This document shows positions 34,455-44,003 of a stretch of DNA of 64,000 bases, piece by piece. The notes beneath the pieces were generated by a model. It was not told the origin of the DNA. It was given only the letters and a program-made list of their open reading frames with translations, and did no database searches. Within the stretch, counting starts at the first letter, position 1. Each line of letters starts with the position of its first letter. The position numbers and the translations under genes were made by a program. The stretch is from Bacillota bacterium (GTDB taxonomy: Bacteria > Bacillota > Clostridia > Lachnospirales > Lachnospiraceae), in the NCBI GenBank assembly GCA_023421075.1, contig JAEZUM010000092.1, forward strand, positions 21,451 to 85,450, in the 5' to 3' direction.

Positions 34455-36248
34455 CTAGCGTTTCTCAATTGCACTAAATTTGCACTTATTATAGCACGCA
34501 CCACATTTAATGCACTTTGACTGATCAATTTCATGAACCTTCTTCACTTCACCTGAGATGCAGGAGACAGGACATACTCTCGCGCATAGTGTACATCCGA
34601 CGCATTTATCGGGTAGGATATAATAGGATAAAAGTGATTGACATACTCCGGCGGGACACTTTTTGTCCTTCACATGTGCCAGGTATTCATCATGAAAATA
34701 TTTCAATGTACTCAGAACCGGATTAGGTGCAGTCTGCCCCAAGCCACAGAGAGAAGTATCTTTAATAATCTCCCCTAACTCCTGTAGATCGACAAGATCC
34801 TGTTCGGTACCATTCCCTGATGTAATTTTCTCCAGTATCTCAAGAAGTCTCTTATTGCCCACGCGACATGGAGTACATTTTCCACAGGATTCATCTACCG
34901 TGAATTCAAGATAGAATTTGGCAATATCCACCATACAGTTATCTTCATCCATTACAATCATTCCGCCAGAGCCCATCATGGAGCCAATCTTGCCAAGGGA
35001 TTCGTAGTCGATCGCTATATCAAGATTCTCTTCTGTAATGCAGCCACCCGAGGGTCCTCCGGTCTGCACTGCTTTGAATTTCTTGTTATCCTTGATGCCG
35101 CCTCCGATATCAAAAATAACGTCTCGAAGAGTATTTCCCATCGGAACCTCAACCAAACCGACATTATTTACCTTGCCTGCAAGCGCAAATACCTTTGTTC
35201 CGGACGATTTTTCTGTACCAATCTGGCGGAACCAATCAGCTCCATTTAAGAAAATAGGTGCTATGTTCGCTAGAGTCTCAACATTGTTAACACAGGTAGG
35301 CTTATCCCACACTCCGCTTTCTGCCGGAAAGGGAGGCTTTGTTGTAGGTTCCCCACGTTCTCCCTCGATGGAATGGATCAATGCCGTTTCTTCTCCACAT
35401 ACGAAGGCACCTGCACCATAGCGCAGTTCCACATTGAAGTGAAAGCCGGTGCCAAGGATATCTTTTCCAAGAAGCCCATACTCTCTTGCCTGTGCAATTG
35501 CGGTTTCCAATCTGCTGATCGCAAGCGGGTATTCTGCTCTGATATAGATATACCCGTGCTCCGCCCCAATTGCATAACCTGCGATAGCCATAGCTTCCAG
35601 CACGGAATGAGGATCACCTTCCAGGATGGATCGATCCATAAATGCTCCCGGATCACCTTCATCCGCATTACAGATAATGTATTTGTTATCACCCACACTT
35701 TTACTGGCATACTTCCATTTTAGACCGGTAGGAAAGCCACCGCCCCCTCTTCCTCTGAGGCCGGACTCAATTACTGTAGTAATCACTTCTTCCCGGCTCA
35801 TCTTGGTCAAGCATTTGGCAAGAGCCTGATATCCATCCGCAGCGATATATTCATTGATATCCTCCGGATTAATAAAACCACAGTTTCTCAGAGCAATACG
35901 AATCTGCTTCTTATAAAAGGGCAGATCCTTCTGGCCCTCCAGTTTCACCTTCATATTCGGTTCTATGTATAAAAGCCTTTCCACCTGGCGTCCCTTGATG
36001 ACATGCTCTGTAACAATTTCTTCCGCATCATCGGGCATAACAGTTACATAAAATACATTATCCGGATAGACCTTTACTATTGGTCCTTTTTCACAAAAAC
36101 CGAAGCATCCGGTGATTACTACCTCAACCTCATCGGCAAGTCCATGCCTGCCTATACTTTCATTTAATTTATCTACCAACTTTAAGCTGTCGGAGGATGT
36201 ACAACCAGTTCCACCGCACACCAGCAGATGCATTCTGAATTTACTCAT
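34455..36248 (-). CDS. hydB: hydrogenase NuoF-like NADH-binding flavoprotein subunit
   Basis: Carries FMN, the NADH site and iron-sulfur clusters of the hydrogenase complex. The 597-residue order is: a thioredoxin-like [2Fe-2S] domain (CGGTGCTSS, TGCFGFCEKGP), the FMN/NADH domain with GLRGRGGGGFPTGLKW and NADEGDPGAFMDRS, an SLBB domain, the [4Fe-4S] site in SCGKCTPCRVG, and a C-terminal two-cluster ferredoxin (CVGCTLCARVCPV and CIKCGACYNKC). This matches HydB of bifurcating hydrogenases. GGAGG lies 7 nt ahead of the ATG, and 17 nt separate it from the gene before. Confidence 0.94.
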   Translation of the reverse strand: MSKFRMHLLVCGGTGCTSSDSLKLVDKLNESIGRHGLADEVEVVITGCFGFCEKGPIVKVYPDNVFYVTVMPDDAEEIVTEHVIKGRQVERLLYIEPNMKVKLEGQKDLPFYKKQIRIALRNCGFINPEDINEYIAADGYQALAKCLTKMSREEVITTVIESGLRGRGGGGFPTGLKWKYASKSVGDNKYIICNADEGDPGAFMDRSILEGDPHSVLEAMAIAGYAIGAEHGYIYIRAEYPLAISRLETAIAQAREYGLLGKDILGTGFHFNVELRYGAGAFVCGEETALIHSIEGERGEPTTKPPFPAESGVWDKPTCVNNVETLANIAPIFLNGADWFRQIGTEKSSGTKVFALAGKVNNVGLVEVPMGNTLRDVIFDIGGGIKDNKKFKAVQTGGPSGGCITEENLDIAIDYESLGKIGSMMGSGGMIVMDEDNCMVDIAKFYLEFTVDESCGKCTPCRVGNKRLLEILEKITSGNGTEQDLVDLQELGEIIKDTSLCGLGQTAPNPVLSTLKYFHDEYLAHVKDKKCPAGVCQSLLSYYILPDKCVGCTLCARVCPVSCISGEVKKVHEIDQSKCIKCGACYNKCKFSAIEKR

Positions 36249-36265
36249 TCCTCAACCTCCTACCT

Positions 36266-36655
36266 CTATTTGCTAAATGTTTTTGTAATAATCGCATTTT
36301 GAAGAAGCCGTCCATTCTTAATATGTTCATTCACAATTTCTCTGGCTCTTAATGCATCTACATGTCCATATATTATAGAAGGCATATCTTTACTAATCAC
36401 TTCTACAATCGGTTCCTGTGCACAATACCCCATACAACCGGTTTGTGTTACCGAAACATTACTAATATTTTGTTTGTGTAGCTCATCAATGATTGCCTGC
36501 ATCGTAACTCTCGCCCCACTTGCAATTCCGCAGGTTGCCATACCTACTCTGACAATAATTCGATCCTCCGATTCGGCGGTAGCTCTTAAGTCCAGCTTAT
36601 TCTTTGCAGTCTGCCTGATTTGCTCAAGTTCTTCCAATGATTTCAACTTGCTCAT
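36266..36655 (-). CDS. thioredoxin-like [2Fe-2S] ferredoxin subunit
   Basis: Small 129-residue electron carrier with a helical start and a thioredoxin-like [2Fe-2S] fold: VGMATCGIASGA near residue 40 and TGCMGYCAQEP near 73 supply four cysteines. It resembles the N-terminal domain of the NuoF-like subunit next to it. It is probably an added electron-transfer subunit of the hydrogenase, as seen in four- or five-gene hyd operons of clostridia. Its start overlaps the NuoE-like stop by 4 nt (ATGA). Confidence 0.88.
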   Translation of the reverse strand: MSKLKSLEELEQIRQTAKNKLDLRATAESEDRIIVRVGMATCGIASGARVTMQAIIDELHKQNISNVSVTQTGCMGYCAQEPIVEVISKDMPSIIYGHVDALRAREIVNEHIKNGRLLQNAIITKTFSK

Positions 36656-37137
36656 AGCGTATCCTCCAATTCACATTCTGCTAATATTTTTTTAACCTGA
36701 TCCACCTCTACCCTGCCGTAAACCTTATCATTAATCATTACAACAGGTGCAAGTCCACAGGCACCGATGCAGCGCAACCCGGATAACGTATATTTCATAT
36801 CCTGTGAGGTTTCTCCTGACTTCAAATTCAACTCTTTCTCAAATTCCTTCATGATGGCATCTGCTCCTCGAACAAAGCATGCAGTACCAAGACAAACATT
36901 GACTACATATTGACCTCTTGGCTTGGTGGTAAAATAAGAGTAGAAACTTATCACCCCATAAATCTTAGAGCTTGGAATATCGAGCGTCTCTGAAATGAAT
37001 AGAATAACTTCATCCGAAAGATAACTGTAAAGATGCTGCGCTTTGTGGAGAACTGATATCAAAGCACCCCTCTTGTCTTCGATTCCATCAATGAAACTTT
37101 TTAGTTCATAAAAACTATCCTGCACTTGTACACTCAT
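36652..37137 (-). CDS. hydC: hydrogenase NuoE-like subunit
   Basis: The 161-residue [2Fe-2S] protein is homologous to the 24-kDa subunit of complex I. A helical N-terminal bundle precedes the thioredoxin-like domain with VCLGTACFVRGA and LRCIGACGLAPV, which give the C-X4-C ... C-X3-C cluster ligands. It links the NADH flavoprotein to the catalytic subunit. First gene of the operon hydC - ferredoxin - hydB - hydA. An AAGGAGG-like site (GAAGGACC region is weaker) lies ahead of the ATG. Confidence 0.93.
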   Translation of the reverse strand: MSVQVQDSFYELKSFIDGIEDKRGALISVLHKAQHLYSYLSDEVILFISETLDIPSSKIYGVISFYSYFTTKPRGQYVVNVCLGTACFVRGADAIMKEFEKELNLKSGETSQDMKYTLSGLRCIGACGLAPVVMINDKVYGRVEVDQVKKILAECELEDTL

Positions 37138-37293
37138 AGAAGGACCTCCATGCTTCTTGTTAATTCAATCAATTTTAAAGACTACCATTATTTACTATAA
37201 CAAGTAAATTATAACACGAATTATGTCATTTATTAAATTATTTTTACAAATAATTTATATGTGAGAATTTTATTTTTAGTAGAAATTTATATA

Positions 37294-37336
37294 AAAAGAC
37301 ACCTCGCTCCGATATTTCTACCAGCAACGAAGTGTC
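37294..37336 (-). terminator. rho-independent terminator of the large secreted protein gene
   Basis: Arms GACACTTCGTT / AGCGAGGTGTC with a small mismatch, followed on the minus strand by TTTTTAT. It begins 52 nt past the stop at 37388. The rest of 37138-37387 is upstream sequence of the hydrogenase operon. Confidence 0.75.
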
Positions 37337-37387
37337 TATCACTTCAATCCACATAATTCCCGTCAATAAATGAGATCAAATATTCAG

Positions 37388-40300
37388 TTATTTCACTGTA
37401 ATTGTAATATTTACTGTCTTTGTCTTTCCGCTGTAAAGAGTCAGTACCGTCTTGATTACTGTCGTACCTTTCCCTACCGCTTTGATGCTTCCATTCCTAT
37501 TCACCGTTGCAACCTTCTTATTACTTGATGAATAGGATGCCTTCACCCACCCGAGCGCATTTTGAGAAGCCTGCTTCTCTTGGGAAGCAATTAATTCTAA
37601 GGTAAAAGGAAGTTTTATCTGCAGCTGTGTTGATGCCTTCGCTTTATTATCTATATATAATGTATTACGAGGTGCTGTTACCATAATCTGTTGACGAAGA
37701 CTTGTGATATTGTCTGAATCTGCCTTCTTAAGTAGTGCAACATAATCAGAGCAATGCACTAGTTGAAACGTTACATAGCCGTCTGCATCCACCACATAAT
37801 TTGAGCTGTAAGGAAGCGTCTCTAATTTTCCGGTCTCTCGGTTATAGTGATACAGGAACACTTTAGACCCCGATACGAAATCCTTATGATCACCGACGTA
37901 TATCCTAACACCAGCCTGTACCGGGAGTTTTCCATCATGAGCAAAGCTACATATCAACCCCTGCGCTGAAGCATCTCCTAGTTGATCCCTAAGCTCCGTA
38001 TCCTCCGTTGCCGACGACATCCTTACGAACAGTTCAAGATCCGCAAAATCCTGACGATAGGAAGTCAAGCTGTCTGCATCAAAGCCCCAGGTATAACGTG
38101 CTCTGCCATCCATATCACAGACTGTGATTGACAGGCTTCTACCAGATTGTTTCACTAATTCTAATGTCTCTGCACGAAGAGTCATTCCCGTTATTCTGTT
38201 ATAATCAGTATTGCTTCCTGTTAATGTAATATTGATTGCCGCTTCTGTCTGTTTGGGGTCAGACAATAGCTGATTTAATTCCTCAGTCGATACCGGTATG
38301 ACCAGCTTACCATCTGCCATAATATGCTCCTGTATATTTACGGGAAATGTAAGGGAGTCCGCAGGTAACACTTGTGTTGGTGTAGGTGTTGGTGTATTTG
38401 CAGATACAGGCATCGGTTCAGGTTGTGGCGGTGTTACTGGCGGTATTACTGGTGGTGTTACCGGCGGCGTTGGTGATGTTGCTGCCGCTCGTTTCACCAG
38501 GATAGTGTAATTACGAACCGATTCATAATCTTTTGATCGAACCCTGACCTGGATGCTTGTATCTCCAACCGGAATATCAATTTGTTCTGAAGAGCTTCCG
38601 GCTGCTACAGTAACACCATTGACACGCACAACTGTATTTGCCGTATCATTTGCAGTAGGGGTAATGCTTATGGAGCTGACACTGTTTGCAACCTGTAGAG
38701 TATAGCTGGTAACCCCCGGCTGGAAGGCAGGAGTTAGATTGCCTGCGCTAAAGGATAGATTACTCAATTCCGCTCCAATGATAAAATCTATGTATTTGTA
38801 TATGTTCGTGTTTATAAGGCTTGCTATAATAAAGGTATGATAACCCACATTTGAATAATCATCCAGAAAATCACCCCCGGGAACATCAAAATACTCAATC
38901 TTATAGTCAGTTCCTTCGACCAACGTATTGGTTCCATCGGTTACCACGATCGCAGGTTTGATTGGATTGCCGGTATACTTCTGCTCCGGAATAGCTGATA
39001 CAACAAAATAAGGGGAAACCGTAATGATAACATCAGCCGTCACCGTACTATAGATTCCATCCCCCTCCTTCGATGCCTGAAGGGTGACCGTGCCCGGACT
39101 AAGGATTTCAATATCAGCTGTTCCGTCTTGATGATCCACTAATTCTACGGTCGATTGATATGCTTCCAATATCCGGAAGCTAACGGGATTGCTGAGTGTG
39201 CCACCGGTAGCGGTAACGGTAAAGGGACCTTCTACCTCATTGCAACTGATGCTCGTAGGTGTTAGGAGCAAGGGTGCCTGATTAAGATACAGTGCATTGA
39301 TACCGGTAGTACCAACAATGCCCTGATAGCCGGGGTACTCCTCTGTGCCCGCGGTTATGGTAGCCTGGGTATCCTGTGCGTATGCCGGAAGGAATAAGTA
39401 AAGCTTATCCTGACTATTGAGCATCATATCCTGATATCCATAGGTGATCGGGCTACCCTGCGATATCATAAGACCATTAATACCATCCGCAGCTGTAACA
39501 GGGAGCTTTATCTGAACCGGATACACCGGCTGGGTACCATTCGTAGGCAATGGACTGCAGTATGGTAAGCCGCTATCCAGTACATTTACAGAACCACCTG
39601 TAATTGTTATCCTTCCGTCTCCTCTTGCAATTCCGGTACTCAGGCTTTTCGCATAGATCGTTCCGCCACTGATGTTAATGGAAGCTTCACTGCCATTCCA
39701 CCCACCGATTGCAGGCCCATATACGCTGGTTGCAGTGATATTGCCGCCACTGATATTCACTTGCGTGTCCAAGGTTCCTGTACCATTACCATCTCCGATT
39801 GCTGCTCCGGATCCAAGGGCATTCGCCTTCACAACTCCACCGGTAATACTTATCATTCCACTCGGAGTATCCTGTCCTCCACCAATGGCTGCCCCCGGCC
39901 CATTGACTTCAGCATCAATCTCACCTCCGCTTATATTGATGGTTGCAGGAGAACCCTGATAGCTGTTTCCGATTGCCGCACCACCTCCGGACATCCTTGC
40001 CGTAACCTTACCTCCGGTGATCTGGATCAGACCGGCAGGGCTATTATCTCCACCACCGATTCCACTTCCAAATGAAAAATTTGTAGCTTCCGCTGTCACA
40101 TCCCCACCACCGATATAAATATCGCAGTAATGACCATATCCTCCACCGATTCCCGTACCGCCTTGACAACTGGCTATGATGATTCCACCATTGATGGTAA
40201 TATCTCCGCCCTTCCTATCGTGAAGCGGATTGCTATCTTGCATGTACCCTCCTCCACTTCCGATTCCGGATGCTCCATAATCACCGGAAGCAGTGATAGT

Positions 40301-40873
40301 ACCTCCCAATAGGGTGATGGTACCATTTGCTTCAAAATCTCCACCGCCGATACCACTTGCATTACTGGAACCAGTATATGTCGACTTAGCAACCAAGCTG
40401 TCCAGGTTGTCATGGGGACCTGCTTTATTGATTGTTAAGGAAGCTCCCTTTGGAACTCTGAGCCCCGGCTGTCTGTCCGCGCTAAGAAGCTCATTCGTAC
40501 CCTCAAGACGAAGATTCACACTGGCACCCGGGTGGATATCAAATGCACAGGCATCGGTTATTGCCTGCACATCAATCTTCACATTAGACAATATTATACT
40601 GATCGCTCCTCCTGTGATCATAATGGTATTCTCAAATGTCGTACCTGTATGTTCGATTATATAACAATTCTCAGAATCTGGTGTTTTTGATAACCCATCT
40701 TGTGATAATACTCCGTCACCGATAACAATACTGCCCTCGCTCAAGTCTAACAAAGTCCCCATTTGAATAGCATATGCTGTTCCTTGATTGGTGGGAATTA
40801 CAATGAGTGCTGTCAATATCAGTGTGAGCAGCATTGATATGCTTCGTTTCCATATAATTGTTTTCTTCTTCAT
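37388..40873 (-). CDS. large secreted Gly-rich repeat protein with cadherin-like and Ig-like domains
   Basis: The 1161-residue product has a signal peptide (basic start, hydrophobic core to about residue 35). Residues ~40-470 contain many short repeats of the form GGTI.A....GAGIGGG and ISGG.I.A, spaced 25-35 residues, which suggests a right-handed beta-helix or similar solenoid. An Ig-like region follows near 540-620, then a cadherin-like beta-sandwich domain (about 705-800, SNLSFSAGNLTPAFQPGVTSY), a Pro/Thr-rich linker (about 800-845), a further domain (about 850-1060) and a C-terminal Big_2-like repeat (KVATVNRNGSIKAVGKGT). No LPXTG or S-layer anchor is visible. Likely an exported carbohydrate- or surface-binding protein. 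Confidence 0.85.
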   Translation of the reverse strand: MKKKTIIWKRSISMLLTLILTALIVIPTNQGTAYAIQMGTLLDLSEGSIVIGDGVLSQDGLSKTPDSENCYIIEHTGTTFENTIMITGGAISIILSNVKIDVQAITDACAFDIHPGASVNLRLEGTNELLSADRQPGLRVPKGASLTINKAGPHDNLDSLVAKSTYTGSSNASGIGGGDFEANGTITLLGGTITASGDYGASGIGSGGGYMQDSNPLHDRKGGDITINGGIIIASCQGGTGIGGGYGHYCDIYIGGGDVTAEATNFSFGSGIGGGDNSPAGLIQITGGKVTARMSGGGAAIGNSYQGSPATINISGGEIDAEVNGPGAAIGGGQDTPSGMISITGGVVKANALGSGAAIGDGNGTGTLDTQVNISGGNITATSVYGPAIGGWNGSEASINISGGTIYAKSLSTGIARGDGRITITGGSVNVLDSGLPYCSPLPTNGTQPVYPVQIKLPVTAADGINGLMISQGSPITYGYQDMMLNSQDKLYLFLPAYAQDTQATITAGTEEYPGYQGIVGTTGINALYLNQAPLLLTPTSISCNEVEGPFTVTATGGTLSNPVSFRILEAYQSTVELVDHQDGTADIEILSPGTVTLQASKEGDGIYSTVTADVIITVSPYFVVSAIPEQKYTGNPIKPAIVVTDGTNTLVEGTDYKIEYFDVPGGDFLDDYSNVGYHTFIIASLINTNIYKYIDFIIGAELSNLSFSAGNLTPAFQPGVTSYTLQVANSVSSISITPTANDTANTVVRVNGVTVAAGSSSEQIDIPVGDTSIQVRVRSKDYESVRNYTILVKRAAATSPTPPVTPPVIPPVTPPQPEPMPVSANTPTPTPTQVLPADSLTFPVNIQEHIMADGKLVIPVSTEELNQLLSDPKQTEAAINITLTGSNTDYNRITGMTLRAETLELVKQSGRSLSITVCDMDGRARYTWGFDADSLTSYRQDFADLELFVRMSSATEDTELRDQLGDASAQGLICSFAHDGKLPVQAGVRIYVGDHKDFVSGSKVFLYHYNRETGKLETLPYSSNYVVDADGYVTFQLVHCSDYVALLKKADSDNITSLRQQIMVTAPRNTLYIDNKAKASTQLQIKLPFTLELIASQEKQASQNALGWVKASYSSSNKKVATVNRNGSIKAVGKGTTVIKTVLTLYSGKTKTVNITITVK

Positions 40874-40974
40874 GAGTATCCTATTTCCTTTCTTCTCATT
40901 ATTGCATTGCTGATCGTGTATCGTATCGTGTTATTCCTTTTGTTTTTGAGCTTCGCTTAGGCAAATGCTTCTGT

Positions 40975-41226
40975 TCAATCACGGATGGTAAACAAGATGT
41001 GATCCACCGTAAGCCGAAGCGGAATTACGGTATTGGGGTTATTTGTATCCCAGCTAATCGCTTTTTCTTCGATTCTTACCCTCTTAAAGCATTCCAGATT
41101 ATTCAGAGCATTGTAAGGAATCGAGTTAATCATTTGCTTCATGTTAAACAACACCTTATTCCCATGCTCGAATTCGATGAGTAGTGTGAAATCATCATTC
41201 GGTATTACACTTATAATGTTACTGAT
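40975..41226 (-). pseudogene. DUF2442-like gene with ATC in place of its start codon
   Basis: An open frame encodes ~83 residues resembling DUF2442 proteins (IPNDDFTLLIEFEHGNKVLF, then SWDTNNPNTVIPLRLTVDHI). It is bounded upstream by a TAA at 41242-41244. No ATG, GTG or TTG lies at the start. GGGAGG is followed seven bases later by ATC AGT AAC, which looks like ATG AGT AAC with one base changed. Either a rare start, a sequence error or a newly inactivated gene. It lies between the secreted protein gene and the MalT-like regulator. Confidence 0.5.
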
Positions 41227-41365
41227 CCAAATCCCTCCCTTTTATTCGTCCTTTGCGAAAAGCGATCATTGACATTATAGCGAGGGTTTTTCCTCATCGG
41301 TATCTACCATATGGTGTATTTTTAGTATATTATGGAATATATTGATGTTATAAGGGCATTATTTG

Positions 41366-41394
41366 TTGTCACAATAAGCGTTTTATCATATAAT
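41366..41394 (+). promoter_or_regulatory. sigma-A promoter of the MalT-like regulator
   Basis: -35 TTGTCA (41366-41371), a 17-bp spacer and a consensus -10 TATAAT (41389-41394), giving a leader of about 87 nt. Confidence 0.7.
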
Positions 41395-41487
41395 ACTTCT
41401 ATCCTGTAAGTTATTACCACTCACAATAAACTCATTCTAGGCTCAGTACAAATTGCCATCCATACCATCATACAAAAGGGAAAACTC

Positions 41488-43968
41488 ATGAAAAAAAGAG
41501 AGCTTTTAAAAAGAAAACAACTGGCTGGAATTATGTCTATGATATATCACTATCCCCTTACGATTGTTGAGGCTCCCATCGGCTTCGGCAAAACAACTGC
41601 CGTCCGCTCCTTTTTGAAGGAGGATAAGAACGATCCGCTCTGGATTACTATACTGAATTCTAAGGAAGCTACGGCTCTCTTCTGGGATACCTTCACATCA
41701 CAATTGAGCCGGCTGGAGGTGAATACCTCCCACCGATTGAAGACACTTGGCTTTCCGTCTGATATCGCACAAATCGAGAAGGTATTATCCTTATTAATCA
41801 ATATCAACTATCCGCCAAAAACCGTGCTAGTGATCGATGATTTTCATCTCATTCCGGATATTAATATTAGCCGACTTCTCCTGAGAATTGCACAGGAGCA
41901 GCTGGACAATCTGCACCTGGTGATCATAACCCGGGATACCACGCAGCTGGAATTCTCCGAGCTTCTTTCCAAAGGATTATGTCATATCATATCTCATTCG
42001 AAGCTTAAATTCAGTGAGGCTGAGATTACTGCCTATTGTCGTATGATGCAAGGTGGCATTTCCGACACTGACATTAGACGAATCTGTGATTATTCGGATG
42101 GATGGGTCTCCTTAATCTATCTCATTCTGTTAGCACTTGAGAACGGTGTGGAGGTCGGTATGAACGCTTTCATCGATGATCTGGTGGAAAGGGTTCTCTA
42201 TCATCCGTATGAGGAAGCCATCCGGCGCTTCTTACTGAAGCTGTCCTTTATGGATGTTTTTTCGAATAAGCAGGCACTTTATGTGACCGGCGAGGAGCGG
42301 ACTCCGGATATCCTAAAGCAGCTTCGCAGAGAAAACGCCTTTGTATACTATGATCTTGCTTCCCACACCTACAAAATCCATAATGTCCTGCTTGATTTTC
42401 TCCGACTCAAGCGTGAGTTGATCTTAACGGAGGACGAGCTTCGCGATATATATATCCGTCTGGGTGAATGGGAGCTTGCCAACAACAATTTTACTGCCGC
42501 CTATCGTTATTTTTATAAAGCCGGAGAAGTAGTTAGAATCCTTACCCATCTGAATGAACCTGCAAATATCAGCAATGAGCTTACCTCCTTTGAAGGCTCC
42601 AAAGAGCTGTTTGGCAGAGCCGATAAAAAGCTGCTATACCAATACCCGCTTGCCTATCTGCAGCATATTCTTCTTTCCATTGTAAGAGGTGATCAAAAGG
42701 ATATTGCAGACTGTGCTGCCCTGTTAGATGATTTAAGAAAAGCATACGAAGAAATGGATGCAGTTGATGAAGATTTTAGAAATCATATTATCGCGGAGGC
42801 ATTGATTTTCAAACGCTTTACCTCCTTTAATGTGATCAATCCGTCCGAGGAGACCAATACGCAAATCCTCCGATTGCTGAATGGAAAGCAGTCGTATATC
42901 ATGACCAGAAATAACGAGTTTACGATGGGCTCACCTCACCTGCTCTATGTATATTTCAGAGATCAGGGTACCTTTCGCCAACTTACACAGCTTGCCATCG
43001 AGCGTTTTACCTCCTATGCCAGCTTTGCAAATGGTTGCGGAACAGGCTCCGAGTACGTAATCAAAGCCGAGTTTGCACTAGAGACCGGTGACTGGGCGAC
43101 CGCCGAGCTGAGTAGCTTTAAAGCTATCTATAAAGCAAGCGCTAAGGATCAAATCAGTATCATCCTCTGTGCTAACTTCACCTTAATCAGACTGTACCTA
43201 TTACAGGGCAAGCTATCCGAAGCCGTTGAGATGCTGAAGCAGCTGGAAGATAGCATCTCCTCCCATGACAGTCCACTGCTAAATACCACAGTTGATATGT
43301 GTAAGGGATATGTCTATGCCTGCCTGGAGCAGCATGAGAAAATACCCCTCTGGCTTCAAATCGGAGATATGACCTCAGCCAGCTTTCTATATCAGGGAAT
43401 TGCCTTCAACTATATTGTCTACGGTAAGGCCATTTTACTCAGTAAGAATTATAAAGCACTCGATGCTCTTACCGAGGTATTTCACGAGCAGTTCTGTATA
43501 TTTCATAATCAGCTGGGCTTCCTCCATAACCAAATCTTCAAGGCGATTGCGAGCTATCACCTATATGGAATGGAGGAAGGAGTTCACGAGCTGGAACAGG
43601 CTCTGACAATGGCCCGTTCGGATAATATCCTCTTACCCCTGATCGAATATGCTCCTCAAATAATCGGTATGCTGAGAATATTGGTAAATCGAGCTTCCCA
43701 GGATGAATATCTCAAAACGGTAGTAATCTATTGCGAACAGTATATCGATAACCTTAGAAGAAACAGTCCGAGTAAGATCAGTCTAACCGACCGGGAGGCC
43801 GAGGTGCTTTCCCTTACCGCAGAGGGCTTCAATCGAGAGGAAATTGCAGAACGTTTAACACTATCCCAGGGTACGGTGAAAACCCACCTTCACAATATAT
43901 ACCTTAAACTGGATGCAAGCGGAAAGGTCTCCGCCATAAAAATCGCCCAGATGAATGGTTTGATCTAG
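41488..43968 (+). CDS. MalT-like LuxR-family ATP-dependent transcriptional activator
   Basis: Large (826-residue) signal-sensing activator of the LAL/MalT type. N-terminal STAND ATPase: Walker A APIGFGKTT (about 30-38), Walker B VLVIDDFHL (about 112-120), and a winged-helix region near 250-310. The middle (about 330-740) is helical repeats of TPR type that sense a ligand or partner. The C-terminus is a LuxR helix-turn-helix (ISLTDREAEVLSLTAEGFNREEIAERL, about 766-826). It is divergent from the secreted repeat protein and the DUF2442 relic, so these are its likely targets. The last codons lie within a perfect hairpin. Confidence 0.9.
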   Translation: MKKRELLKRKQLAGIMSMIYHYPLTIVEAPIGFGKTTAVRSFLKEDKNDPLWITILNSKEATALFWDTFTSQLSRLEVNTSHRLKTLGFPSDIAQIEKVLSLLININYPPKTVLVIDDFHLIPDINISRLLLRIAQEQLDNLHLVIITRDTTQLEFSELLSKGLCHIISHSKLKFSEAEITAYCRMMQGGISDTDIRRICDYSDGWVSLIYLILLALENGVEVGMNAFIDDLVERVLYHPYEEAIRRFLLKLSFMDVFSNKQALYVTGEERTPDILKQLRRENAFVYYDLASHTYKIHNVLLDFLRLKRELILTEDELRDIYIRLGEWELANNNFTAAYRYFYKAGEVVRILTHLNEPANISNELTSFEGSKELFGRADKKLLYQYPLAYLQHILLSIVRGDQKDIADCAALLDDLRKAYEEMDAVDEDFRNHIIAEALIFKRFTSFNVINPSEETNTQILRLLNGKQSYIMTRNNEFTMGSPHLLYVYFRDQGTFRQLTQLAIERFTSYASFANGCGTGSEYVIKAEFALETGDWATAELSSFKAIYKASAKDQISIILCANFTLIRLYLLQGKLSEAVEMLKQLEDSISSHDSPLLNTTVDMCKGYVYACLEQHEKIPLWLQIGDMTSASFLYQGIAFNYIVYGKAILLSKNYKALDALTEVFHEQFCIFHNQLGFLHNQIFKAIASYHLYGMEEGVHELEQALTMARSDNILLPLIEYAPQIIGMLRILVNRASQDEYLKTVVIYCEQYIDNLRRNSPSKISLTDREAEVLSLTAEGFNREEIAERLTLSQGTVKTHLHNIYLKLDASGKVSAIKIAQMNGLI

Positions 43969-43988
43969 TCAAACCATTCATCTGGGCG
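43944..43988. terminator. 20-bp perfect palindrome over the regulator's stop codon
   Basis: Arms 43944-43963 and 43969-43988 are exact complements; the 5-nt loop holds the TAG stop. It separates convergent genes and probably ends both transcripts, although T-runs are poor on both strands. Confidence 0.6.
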
Positions 43989-44003
43989 TTCCTCTTGCAT
44001 GAA

